The notes below the pieces were generated by a model, which did not search any database, was not told the DNA's origin, and saw nothing but the letters and a program-made list of their open reading frames with translations. A stretch of DNA of 64,000 bases, from contig NMRA01000282.1 in assembly GCA_002633005.1 (NCBI GenBank), positions 458,101 to 522,100 of the forward strand, given 5' to 3'. Every line of letters starts with the position of its first letter. Position 1 is the first letter of the stretch. Below, piece after piece: positions 13,601 to 24,200 of this stretch. A program made the translations under genes and the position numbers. The DNA comes from Phoronis australis (taxonomy: Eukaryota > Phoronida > Phoronidae).

Positions 13601-14278
13601 ATCTTGTTAATGTTGTGTATATACACAAAACGTACCGAGAGTGTCGTACATGAAGTAATATCCCACGAAGGTCGAGGTCGATACACGGAATAATGTCGAG
13701 TGGGATATTACTTCATGTACGCCGATCAAGGTATGTTTTGTATTTATCCCATACACTTCGAATTCCTAAGTTTCTTTCATTTTTTCCACAGATTTTTTAA
13801 ATATTTCACTCAATCCAGTCAAGTCACACCAATATCAGACAAAAATAATTGCCAAATTGTACGTCCTTCATTTTTCATGGTCTTCTAACATTGTGTGAAT
13901 CTGAATGACAATTTTCCAAAATGCTTTCTGTTAGTAGATATGGTGGAGAAATTGGTTATGGTAAAGCATAATTCTGCTTTTGTATATCACTTATGAAAAA
14001 TGAGAAAATAAAATTTCACGCCGTCGCTATATTGTATATCCTAAGTTGGTGAGATTTTTATATGCTTTGGTCACTGGGTAATAATAATTCATCGATTCTT
14101 TATTTAGGTGGTCTTCGGAAACCAGCTGGATACTAGAAAGAGGAGAGTTTTGGCTGTAACTAAGGAGTCTGTGGAGGAAATAAAACTGACTGACAGTGAC
14201 GTGAAACAAGAGATCGAGATTGAAAAATACATAATGCAAAACTTAAACGATAGACATGACATGTTTATTTCATGTTGA
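4476..14278 (+). CDS. PPCS: phosphopantothenate-cysteine ligase, seven coding exons
   Basis: PPCS joins cysteine to 4'-phosphopantothenate using a nucleotide triphosphate, the second step of coenzyme A synthesis; the animal enzyme is cytosolic and dimeric. Coding exons are 4476-4617, 6048-6132, 6486-6616, 7698-7912, 8663-8782, 10741-10806 and 14108-14278. They total 930 nt, or 309 residues plus stop, against about 311 for the human protein. Phases match at all six junctions. Family landmarks in order: SGTTVPLE near residues 48-55 (human SGGTKVPLE), [11 protein letters not shown] near 60-70 for the phosphopantothenate/nucleotide site, [12 protein letters not shown] around 140-150, [10 protein letters not shown] near 178-187, PEHKIQSS from 192 and VKDWAP near 215. 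Start: the first ATG after the acceptor at 4466. An identical second partial copy of exon 6 at 12302-12334 is an assembly overlap. The gene converges on ACBD5. Confidence 0.95.
4852..4945. repeat. 21-bp minisatellite
   Basis: About four units of ATTCATAAATTATGGGAT plus three variable bases, in a PPCS intron. Confidence 0.85.
5655..5810 (+). repeat. dispersed short repeat, copy 1
   Basis: The core is TTTCGGACAAAAATAGTTGCC, followed about 40 bases later by TTCTAACATTGTTG and then TGGTGGTAGCTAC. The same order recurs at about 9830-10035 (opposite strand), 13830-13990, 14760-14890 and 29735-29860, so this is a short interspersed family. Confidence 0.65.
6048..6132 (+). CDS. PPCS: PPCS coding exon 2
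   Basis: I chose the acceptor TCAG ending at 6047 over the CAG four bases earlier, because only this one keeps phase 1 and gives ITASGTTVPLE at the family's exact length. It encodes the conserved DNFS and GTRG segment. The donor is GTATCC, phase 2. Confidence 0.9.
6486..6616 (+). CDS. PPCS: PPCS coding exon 3
   Basis: The acceptor AAAAG ends at 6485 with little pyrimidine tract. The frame continues as [18 protein letters not shown], matching the family's GYGVLFLYRARS region. The donor GTAGTG follows phase 1. Confidence 0.9.
7698..7912 (+). CDS. PPCS: PPCS coding exon 4
   Basis: The acceptor CTTTCAG ends at 7697. The exon encodes the most conserved stretch, including [10 protein letters not shown] and [10 protein letters not shown], and ends exactly on an ATG codon before the donor GTATCA (phase 0). 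Confidence 0.95.
8387..8660 (+). repeat. minisatellite abutting PPCS exon 5 acceptor
   Basis: A degenerate tandem array of 22-24 bp units close to GTCATTCACTCTGTGACA, about eleven copies. The last unit supplies the splice acceptor of the next PPCS exon (CACTCTGTAG). Confidence 0.8.
8663..8782 (+). CDS. PPCS: PPCS coding exon 5
   Basis: The frame [14 protein letters not shown], then [20 protein letters not shown], is diagnostic for PPCS. The acceptor CTGTAG ends at 8662 inside the last minisatellite unit; the donor is GTATAG. It is phase 0 on both sides. The long open frame on the opposite strand here is a shadow. Confidence 0.95.
9648..9704. repeat. 28-bp tandem duplication
   Basis: Two adjacent copies of a segment starting TGCCAGGAATCACACC, inside a PPCS intron. 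Confidence 0.75.
9835..10035 (-). repeat. dispersed short repeat, copy 2
   Basis: On the - strand it reads CGGACAAAAATAATTG, then AACACTGTTGTTAATG, then GTGGTAGCTATGG, the same order as the copy at 5655. Confidence 0.6.
10741..10806 (+). CDS. PPCS: PPCS coding exon 6
   Basis: The acceptor TTCTAG ends at 10740. It encodes [18 protein letters not shown] and ends YNHQ before the donor GTATGC (phase 0 both sides). From 10774 onward the exon lies inside the exactly repeated assembly overlap. Confidence 0.93.
10985..11120. repeat. GC-rich 72-bp tandem repeat
   Basis: Two copies, each with a long GGGGGCT / AGCCCCC palindrome followed by CACTTTTT and CAGTGCTGCGCC. The base composition is sharply richer in GC than the surrounding intron. 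It is repeated by the assembly overlap at about 12513-12648. Confidence 0.75.
12113..12196. repeat. hairpin-forming MITE-like element
   Basis: Inverted arms around CATGAAGTAATATCCCAC and GTGGGATATTACTTCATG flank a loop of about 30 bases. Weaker pairing extends outward on both sides (CAAAACGTACC with GGTATGTTTTG). It appears again at 13641-13724 because of the assembly overlap. Confidence 0.7.
12301..12301. other. single-N contig join
   Basis: The N sits exactly between the two copies of the 1527-base overlap. Confidence 0.9.
12302..13828 (+). other. contig-end overlap, second copy
   Basis: Apparently identical to 10774-12300. It starts in the middle of PPCS exon 6, without its acceptor, so the partial exon here (12302-12334) should not be counted. 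The true intron is about 1.5 kb shorter than the coordinates suggest. Confidence 0.85.
13830..13990 (+). repeat. dispersed short repeat, copy 3
   Basis: ATCAGACAAAAATAATTGCC followed by TCTTCTAACATTGTG; diverged from the copy at 5655. Confidence 0.55.
14108..14278 (+). CDS. PPCS: PPCS last coding exon
   Basis: The acceptor TTATTTAG ends at 14107. The exon encodes [20 protein letters not shown] and ends [19 protein letters not shown]-stop, matching the family's VDNLQSRHTAFI ending. The stop codon is TGA at 14276-14278. Confidence 0.95.
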   Translation: MVFGNQLDTRKRRVLAVTKESVEEIKLTDSDVKQEIEIEKYIMQNLNDRHDMFISC

Positions 14279-17200
14279 CATACGGTGAAAATTCTTCAAT
14301 TTGAGACGAAGCTTCGTGCAAATGCTTAAAATTTTAGGAATATAATTTTGTTGTTTGAACACTGTGCAGTACAGACCATGCTAAAATGGAGTAAAACTGT
14401 CTCATATTTATTTTTGTTGAGATATTTTACAAAATTCCAGTTCCTGTTATTATGTGTCCAGTAAATTGAAGATTTTTTTACCGTAGATATCGAATGTCGT
14501 AGCTCATGTTCAGCTATTTTCTAGTCACTTGATTTAAGGTTTTAATCAGTAACAACTTCTTAAACTTTTTAAATTTCTACCAGAGTTTTTAAGACCAGTG
14601 CAATACGTCCCAGATTTTGGTCTTCTAAGACCAAATTTAGAAATTTGCACTCATTTTGAACCTGTCTAAAATGCTAGATAAGTCATGGATAAAGAAATGT
14701 ATATACTAATTTAAATGAAACACAGAATGTTGTTTCAAATACAGCTAAGGTAAAATCTCACCTATTTCAAACAAAAATAATTTAAAATGCTAGAAATGCA
14801 CAGTCTTCATTTTCAAAAGCTTCTTACCTTGTTGTGAATGCTAGCAATTTTTCATCAGCCGGTAGAAAACATAATGGTACTTTCAAACTTTGTTTCAAGA
14901 TACCCTGTTTAGAGGGTTAACAGTGATACAATGTACATTCTGCTTTTATTTTATGCATGTGAGTCAACATTGGTTACAACGAACTATTCTAACTTATAAT
15001 GTACAGATTTGAAGGTCCCTCAATGTAGGAGGCTCTATTGTAAGTCGTATTATGTCCTGCATTTAGTAACATTTTAGTGAATCCAAGTAAATGTATTTAT
15101 ATAATGTGAAAGAAAGTCTTATACTTTAGGAGTTAAAAATGTTTTTGCTGACACTCATTTCTCTTACAAGAAATTGCCTTTAGTTGTACTGTTTTTGCCT
15201 GTCATGAACAATGGCTGTCAACAATAGTTGTTCAATCTTGGTTGTTTTAGATAATTGATCTAGACAATTTTGGCCATTTTGGTCAGCAAATTGTGCATAC
15301 TATTTCACAGCACCATCTCTGTGTGCCTAGACAAATAGAATTCCATTTGTGGGCGGCAGTGAACATTCCCCAGCTTGGATATTTGTCGTAAGCATTGCGC
15401 AAGGTAGATGCTTCCAGACACAGTTCCTTGTGTTAGTGTTGGTGTGCAAGCCTCAGTTTTAATGTTTCTCGAAATGAATGGTCCAGGAATGCAGGGCTAC
15501 CTACTGTTACAGATATACCCGTATTCTAAAAATTGCCAAGGATGGATTTTAAAATGTTTACGGATTTTGAGCATTCCACTAAAAGTAAAAATACTTTTAA
15601 AATGAAGTGCCAGGTCTACAAAGATCAAGGCAGGAAAGTGGTCGACAGAAATAGTAGAGCACAACATCCGACCAATAAGACGAGTCTTGAATATCACTGT
15701 ATAGTGTAATTTGCTTTTCTTTTCTTTTCATGATTAGTCAATTGATGAAGTTAGTTTACCAATGGCTAACTGATGAAATGCTCGCTTAACTGACTTGTGT
15801 ATTGTGGGACATCATGTGCTTTTGAAATCATGTTAAGAGTAAAATTTCAGAGATGAATATACTCCAAGCGATTAGATCGCACTAACAAAATGGATTCACA
15901 TTTTGTCATGACAACTTGCCTACTATCGGCATGGATCAGGAATTACAAACTTTGCTGAGCCTAAGTCCTTTAGGGAGAAATGAGCATTGTCTTCTGCAAA
16001 ACATTGACTGGATGTAGAGTTTTTGATGTCACTCTTTTAACATAATATTAAACTGACAATTGTTTTTGGGTGTATCGCACCATCTTTGTTTGAAAAGAAT
16101 TCTGAAAATAGGAAATTATACAAGTTTTCACTTGCAAAATACAATTATTTTGCAGGGAGGTTACAAATTGTGCCTAGTGAGACAAAAGCTCTCAGAATAA
16201 TGGGAAATGATATAGTGGACCTAGTTAGTCTGCAGCAGCAGGTTGCAAACTAGGCAATTCTCAACTTCCAACCAATTGGAGTTAATCTTACTTGTTCCTT
16301 TTAACCAATGAGAAGCCAGATTCATCATTCTTTCACAGTGCTACCTCTCGTTGCAACGGGAAAGAATGTACAATTCTCAGTCATTCTGGTTGTTGTCTCT
16401 ACAATCACCGATATTACAGGAAAACTCAAACTTATGCATTTTGTCATGCTTATATTCATGAACAATTTACAACAAATCTGTGACTTTCCAGCATTAAACT
16501 CGTGCTCTCTATCAAAATCTGAAATTTTGATTTAGGCCTTTTACTCAGTTTTGAGGTGTAAGCTGAAAGGCTTGGTGTGAAGAAATAACAAACCGACAAT
16601 GCTTTCCAAGCCCAAGAACCACACTTATTTTGAATAAGGAATAATTTGAGACCAATCTCATAACCACAAGTGGCCTAACTGAAAACTTGTATTTTGACAG
16701 AAGCACGCCAATGCCTCTGTAAAATGAAACATCTTTTACAATTCACAAAATATAAGACATAATCTTACCCTTGCAGTGAAAAAATTTTCGATTATGGAAT
16801 GAAAAACAGTGAATTCAATCAAAAAAATCAATACTCCAATTTCGCCAACTAATCACTTCCGTGGCCATCATTTTGGTAGGTAAGCCCACCAAACATACTG
16901 CTGAAACACTTGCTTTTCACTAACTTTTGAGAGGTTTTCCTTTTCTCACAAGAAACTAGATGTACGGAAGACTACCCTGTTCATTAGTAAGAGGATGTTG
17001 CGAGTATTCCTCACTTGAATGCACACATTTCTATAGGTGTGCTTCACTAGCACCATCTAGTGAATTGCCTACTTCATATTCCATTACTAAGAGGCAATAC
17101 ATAATAATTTCCCTCAATCTGAGCAATTGATTCCCTTCCAGTATTTAGCACTACAGCATAATTTTACTACACTCCCATTTTTCTCTTTAATTTTCATATT

Positions 17201-18218
17201 TCTCTCTGACATCCAGGAAGATAATCATGACAGGAAATATTATAAGTTCTATTTTGAATGTCAAATCTACACTTAAAAGATAACAATGGGAGTTTCTAAC
17301 AATACATGGTACAATAGGAAAAGTTTTTTTCAAGGGTACATGCATGAACAAGCAAGGGCATTAGATCGGAAACTCCCAATATTCAAATAGCAAAGGAACT
17401 GTATGTGTGAGATGATTGTTGTCAAACATTGTCTTGGTATTTCATAAAAATATTCTGAGAAACGATAAAATTACAAAATAGAATTGAATCCGACTTGAGT
17501 AAATTATAAAAGAATATTAATGGCCATGTGTACTCTCGTTTTTGAACACTTAAAGTGCACATGACATGGAGACTCTTGTCAGAGGTATATTGATTTAGAA
17601 ATTCCTCATTATTTTAAAAGTATTATAATTTTACAAACAGAGTAGTGAGTCGGGTGACAGAAGTATATTAACAACATATTGGAATGTCAAGAACTGCACA
17701 AATGATCACACAGTCAAACTTTAAATGATGGCAATTGTCAGCGTTACATGTGCATCTACACTGCATTCACATGGCATCTGATCAGAGATGGAAAAGAGAA
17801 CAGTCACAAAAGTCCGGATTTTGAGAACCAGTTTGATGTCCTTTATTCCATTGAGAAAACTGGTTCTCAAAATGCGAGATCCCTGTAAGTGACTGTTACC
17901 AGACAAGACATAAGAGCGGAGTGCCTGAAAATATTCACGCATGTGAACAATCGTAACACGTCTGATCAGTCGTCAAATTATGAGCCCAGAAAAGAGCTGG
18001 CAAGTCTGCCATAAGGAGAAAGGCTCAATTTCAATGATGTGACTAGTGGTTAAGCTCCATTGCAACACTGTGATTATGTACGAATGGTAAGAGTTCTTGC
18101 ATTTTGCAAGACCTGCCATTTGACTTGCATGTTAAATCTGCCATCTGATACAAATTGACACAGAATGAGGTATGCGATAGTGCACCATACACTAGGAGTT
18201 ATTATCACTAAATCACCA
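14279..18218. other. convergent intergenic region / 3' ends of PPCS and ACBD5
   Basis: Both genes point into this 3.9-kb stretch, so it must hold both 3' UTRs. Apart from one copy of the dispersed repeat I find no gene, RNA or mobile element. A GGAATAAAGG on the - strand near 17840 could serve ACBD5 polyadenylation; no PPCS signal is convincing. Confidence 0.5.
14760..14890 (+). repeat. dispersed short repeat, copy 4
   Basis: CAAACAAAAATAATTTAAAAT with the same downstream order of blocks; more diverged than the other copies. Confidence 0.45.
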
Positions 18219-18234
18219 TCAAGGTCTTCCACGC
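18219..18234 (-). CDS. ACBD5: ACBD5 terminal coding exon
   Basis: After CTTTTCAG only 16 coding bases remain, finishing (R)RGRP-stop. The short basic tail matches the Arg/Lys-rich end of the vertebrate protein, which is needed for peroxisomal targeting of such anchors. Confidence 0.75.
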
Positions 18235-21200
18235 CTGAAAAGAGAAACAAGATGTTGATAACAACACCTCCAACATTAAAGACCAAATTCCAATTATCTG
18301 ATGATGCAAAGTACATTAATAATTAAAGTTCTTATGTGGTGAATCTAGGATACCATGAGGGGGCCACATGCCCAAATTTTTCATTTTGTGATATTTGCAA
18401 ATTTGTTTGTAAATACCACGAGATTCAAATGTCGCTGTGTAATCAGGGACAGTCCAGTTGTTAACTTTATTATTACTTAGTGCAGGACACTGGATACAAC
18501 CATGCATTGGTAATTAAAAATATTCATATTTTATAATAGACCCCATGTGAACTTAGTAAAATGGCAGCATGCAAGTTTTAGACTCAGTCTAAACTTGTAA
18601 TTTGGCAGATTTCATCCACTGAAACTCTTCTTCAATTAGCGGCCGAGCTGTCATTTTGTTGGATCATAAACATCCGGTGAGGTCACAAATAATTTGGTGA
18701 TCTGTAACCTTGTTTATAATTTGCATTTTAGGAACTGAGTTTTAACTTATGCATGATGAAGGCACATGTCACGTGCATATTTTGTATAAAAGATTTACTA
18801 TTCAATTTGATGCAATTTGAGACTCACTTTCACTTATTAACCTTTTATTTTTGACTAATAGTTGTTTAGACCCACAGGCACCAAAAGGCACATTGACATG
18901 AACTGTACTTTCAATTCTGCTGTGCTCCATTGACTAATTAGCCCTTTTTTACACATCGCCAAAATATCTGTGACATCACCAGTCGTTTACGAGCCGACAA
19001 CCGTCCCAATATGGATGGAAAAATGACAGCAACATTGTCAATAGGGGAAAATTTGCAGGAGATAAACCTCCAAGTTACAAAATGGGGCTTACCTGTTCCT
19101 AGGCCTAGTCAGAAACTGCATTAACCAGTGGGCAATGAACGGCCAGACAGTCAGGGCTAGAACAGTGGTCGGACTTATGTTTTGAAATGGCCACCAGGTA
19201 GTCTGCAATATCGATAGAGCCACTCAGGTGTGGAAGATATTTAGGGAAGACCTCAAGACCGATTTAGCAAAATCTGTGTGCTCAGTCATAGCCAAGATTG
19301 TGGCATCCTAGATTTTCACTGCAATATTGTTAATTAAAGTAGTTTATGAATATGCTTGTTCAGTATGATTACACTATTAGCAATGACAAAAGCGACATAT
19401 TCGTAATGAGCTATCTTCTACAACCGGGCATACATCGACCTTGGGACCCCCACTCTTGCGATTAGAGCTCTTCAAAAATCACTTCTAACACTGCAGTATT
19501 GGTCATCAGATCCACATCAGATTTAGACAACTTTTCATCATGAAATTGGTCTCAACTTCTTCCATTGGTCTTGAATTCTTTGGCATTGAAACTAGACAAA
19601 TTTTTATTAATTTTCATGAAGTTATGTGATTTTTTTAATAAAAATTCATCGAAATCAGACAAAAGTAGACGTTCTTACATCCACAACTTTTCTGGGAACA
19701 CCCATTATATATCTTTATACAGTTAGTTAGAACGAAAGGACGTGTGGCTTTTGGGATTTTTTGTGTCCCGCTGTAAGATCAAGATTTGTTTCCATGACAA
19801 TTGTATAACTTACAAAAATTCAGTTCAACTCGAATGTTTACACTCTGAATCATCACACAGTTAGTGAATAAATACTGGCCAATACAAAATTAATCTATAT
19901 TTCTGTGAACTTTTAGGAAAAGGGAGGAAGAAAAGTGGATTGTTTCGTACACACGAAAAAACGTGATAATTGCCAACAGTCCCTTAGAGGTGTACGAGGC
20001 TTGAAGATTGACAACTTTTGCGAAGAGCTGCAAGATTCCACCAAAATTGTGGACAGTATGAGCGGTATTTTTCATTCACTGAGCCTTCAGATTTTAAGTT
20101 ACCTCCATATCTAGGGTGGAATTTTATCAAAAGTCACGAATCTGCTTTTGGCTAAGACACTTTACCTCCATTTCAATTTACACGTCAGTCAGTTCTTTAA
20201 CATAACTCTTGAAGGCAGTCATTAATTATGAATTTGAAAAATAATCAGCAGTAAAGTCAGCTACAATGTTTTGCTCGGGGTGGCGAGTACACAAGATGCC
20301 TATGTGTTAATGTGGCCACCACTGGATCTACAACTTTTTAACAAGTCCCTGGCTTATAGCACTGTTACAAAATATTTGAATTTCACCAGTCTTCCTTCAG
20401 ATGTCAGTCACTTGTTTCAGCAGTTATATACACAAAATGGCTGCTGTATTCAGATTGAGACTCACCTGTTCTTCTGGCCTTTGCTGAATACGTTGACTTC
20501 CTTGCCCGTCTCTGGTCTGCAAAACAAATGCAACTTTAATTTTATTTCGACAATAATGACACTTCTTCACTTATTTAACACACTTACCCCATTTCGCACA
20601 TTCAAAATTATTTATATTTTGTACCTCCCTATTTCACACGAAATCTGATCAAGGGGCAAATTATTTTCTAATTTCCGTTCTTCCTGCACTCTTCTGTGTT
20701 TTAGTCCAAATCTGGGTAATTCCAGGCGATTTATTGAAACTCACTTCAATTCAAACTATTAGTATCATAAGAACAAGATGTCATTTCATTCAAAGAGCAC
20801 ATAGTTTTTACACCTTTGAAGAAAAATGAAGTCTTTAGAAGTAGAACACAGCTCTATTATCTGAAGACGCATGTGAATTCAAAACATTACGTTGTCAAAT
20901 AAACTGATGAATAAGCATATGTTGGTAGTAAATCTGCATGTTTTTAAAAGCAAAAATTACCGTCTCACCTTGACACCTACTTCTGATTCCCATTCATGAC
21001 TTTCAACGTAAATGTAGCTTTAAAAATGCTATCAGCGGGGATTCCGTCAAAAATTTTGGCAGCACTAAAAAGCTTAGCAATCATCCATAATTAGAAGCAA
21101 AGTGCATATTATGTATGCTGGGGTGAAGCAATGGCCAGCAGGAGTTTCCAAAATTTCCCCACATTTTGTAAAAAATCATTTGTAGAAAAAGTTTAATCAA

Positions 21201-24200
21201 TTTAAGTTTTAACATTTCTAGAATTAGGCCTAGAATCTGCCAACCGAGAGTACGCATCATAAAAAATATGATGTACGAACCAAAAGTCATGTTTTATAGG
21301 CCAACACTTTTTAAAATTCCTTACCATATAACGTTACAAACCGAAAACAGGTTAGTATTACTACACTACAGGGCATATGACGCATGATAAGTCATCTAAA
21401 ATTATAAACTATTTAATTTGTACCAAAGTGACACCTGGTGGCAATTTACACTAGTCAAAGTTATACCTCATGGCAATTTACACTAGCCATACTGACCCTT
21501 AATCCACTCTGTCCAGTTGTCAGAGTCTCTAAGGTGTCCAGTCGGGTCAGAACATTGTCCATGTCCTGCTGCAGCTTCAGCAGCGCCACCATGATCTGTT
21601 GTGAGGTATGGCTGTCATACACTACATCTCCTCCTGTCCTGCCATTATGACCACCACTGCTACCAGCCAATAAGTGCTGACCTGCACTCTGTTGGCTAGG
21701 TGGGACTGCCAATCCTGAGAATGTTGAATCATATGTGTTTAATTCATTTTTTAAATAATCTAACAAAAATAATGTTTGTTCTCTACTTTCAAACACTGTA
21801 GTCCAGTGAACTACATTCCAAACTTTCGGGATACATTTCAATTTTTGACGACCAGCACAGCAAGATAATGATGAAAATAAACGGACAATTCTCATTTTTG
21901 GTTTCATTTCAGGTAACATAAAACACCTTATCAAAGATAGTCAATGTGCATCCCTTTTCATGTGGTTGCTTCAAACGATGCAAAACGCAGACTCGAGTAA
22001 ACACTGATAATGCAAACAACTAGAAAAAGAAAAGAGCTGAAATAAAATTATTGGTAATTTTCACACAAAATATTTTTAGTTCCAGACTATTACAAACAAA
22101 AACCATGCAACCCATAAACGATCTGATTAGAGTTGTCTGAGAAGCATTATTATTTTTCTAAATGATGGTAATGGAACAAAGTGTTACAAAATGTCCAATG
22201 GACAAACTTTTAATACAATGAGTAAAAGTGAGGCATGACAGTTTGGTAAGAACCCATTTCCTACCTTTGCAGCACTTCACAAGAACACCCACTAGAAAAA
22301 CACTAACGCGTGCAGCCACACATCATACCTTGTCTATTAACACCAGCATTTCTCTCGCGTAACTGCCCATCATGGCCACCACTAGGGGCGCTGCTGCTCT
22401 CTCCTCCACCACGACTCTGTATCCCTATAGCACCGTCTGTCTCCAGTCTCCTGTAATCCGAGTGACTACTTCCACTCCCATTAACAAGTGGATAATGTCC
22501 ATTAACATAAGGAGCAACACCATGCCTTATATGACTATCTATCTGATCAACTGTTCTAATATTCCTGATTGGCACATCACGGCGGTCGCGGCCTGGCCTG
22601 TCTTTTAAGTCATTACTTTTTATGGGTGAAATCGTCAATGAAGCAACCTCTTCTGGAGTCGATATTGCACGGTAGACGTGATCCACTTTGTCCAAGCTCT
22701 TGATAGGAGTTGACACGCTAGTACTTGACACAGGGACTAGTCTGGGCACCTGTTAACACAATTCGAAAAAATCTACGCGCTGAATAACAGTTAGAATATC
22801 GTCCATGAACACTTTGTCAAGGCAGGAACAAGCAAGGTTGCACCGGTATGCCTGGAGGTTAACAAAAGGCACCCAGTAACCTGGCATGGGACAGTTGATA
22901 CATCACCCATCCCAACCAGTCCCCCACCTGTCTCTCAGATGTCCTGGAGAAGCCCCGTCGATAAAATATTTGCAAACTGGCTGTAGGTTTAACCGTATTG
23001 CAACAGTAACCTTATCTCGACCAAATTTTATTTCTGGTACAAGTTCTAATGACATAATAATGCGGTGTTCATGGAAAATATTTTACTACCGTACTACATT
23101 ATCATCATAGAACCACAAATTACTTTTCAGTACACTTTTCTTCAACGTAGTGAGCATTTTAACTAATTGTTCATGTTGAATAATCACAATGTCATAAAAA
23201 TGGTAGATAATAACTGACCAGGGTTTGACACAATTTATCAATTGTACTTAGTCCACTTCTAGTTTTCCCTATTTTCAAAGTGTATACTTCTATAATAATG
23301 CTATTATTCCAACTTCAGTAACAAACTATTCCCAATATATAAACATGTACCAGTTGACATTTCAACAGTTAGAATGAAACCCACCCGTGAAAACAGACAA
23401 CGAACACCGTCCTGTAGTTCCAGCCAACAGATGGCGAGGACAAATTTCTCCCACAATAGAACTGTACTGGATAACACAGTGATAAAACTCTCCTTTGTCC
23501 CAGAGGTAAGAAAACGTGTTCTTTTCAGTGACCTGGTTTTGGAACTTCAGGCCCATTTTCACGGGTCATGTCAGAAACCATCAAGACGTATGACCTTGGA
23601 AATAATCCCGATTTCAACCATTTAAAAGTAGCAATTGACAGGTATCTTCAAAAAAATGTAATCCTGTTCAGTTCAAAATTGACCCGTATTTTCTTGTCTT
23701 TGAATGATGTCAGCATGGCAGCAAACTTAACATCATGCATCCACATAATATATTTGTCAAATTTATCCATCTTTCTCCCACCGGAATTGCAGCCCACAGC
23801 ACAGCAGTAATACATTGTTGACATTGGAAGGACAAATAGAGTAAATGCAGATGACAAAAACTTGTAAAGAATACGACAACAAAGAGCCTGTGGAACTTCA
23901 ATGGTATGAAAATGCCCGGCAACAAAAGTGCTCAACAAATATTCTGACATTGTGGGTAAATGCAGCAAGATTGAAATGTTACTTTGTAATCCAGGAGAGA
24001 ATTGTTTTCTAAATGTAGAAACATCAATGCCTCTTCTAGGCCAACACAGCCAGGAGGTACAATCGCACTTCACTTCAGTGCAAGGATAATTGCCATTCCA
24101 TTGTATGTTTTAATTAAGACAGTCCTATCTTTGCTTAGTAATAAAACTTCAGTGTCCTTAATGTTGATCTTTTTTGACAAATACGACAACTGTCTGCAGT

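Noticed and set aside
22372-22608. Plus-strand frame opposite ACBD5 exon 8
   Set aside because: Shadow of the spliced minus-strand coding exon, with no motif of its own.
23648-24073. Minus-strand frame with MYYCCAVGCNSGGRKMDK, which recalls the start of a THAP zinc finger
   Set aside because: The downstream Cys-x2-His and the tryptophan/proline landmarks of THAP domains are absent, the frame stops soon after, and it lies inside an ACBD5 intron. It is at most a relic.
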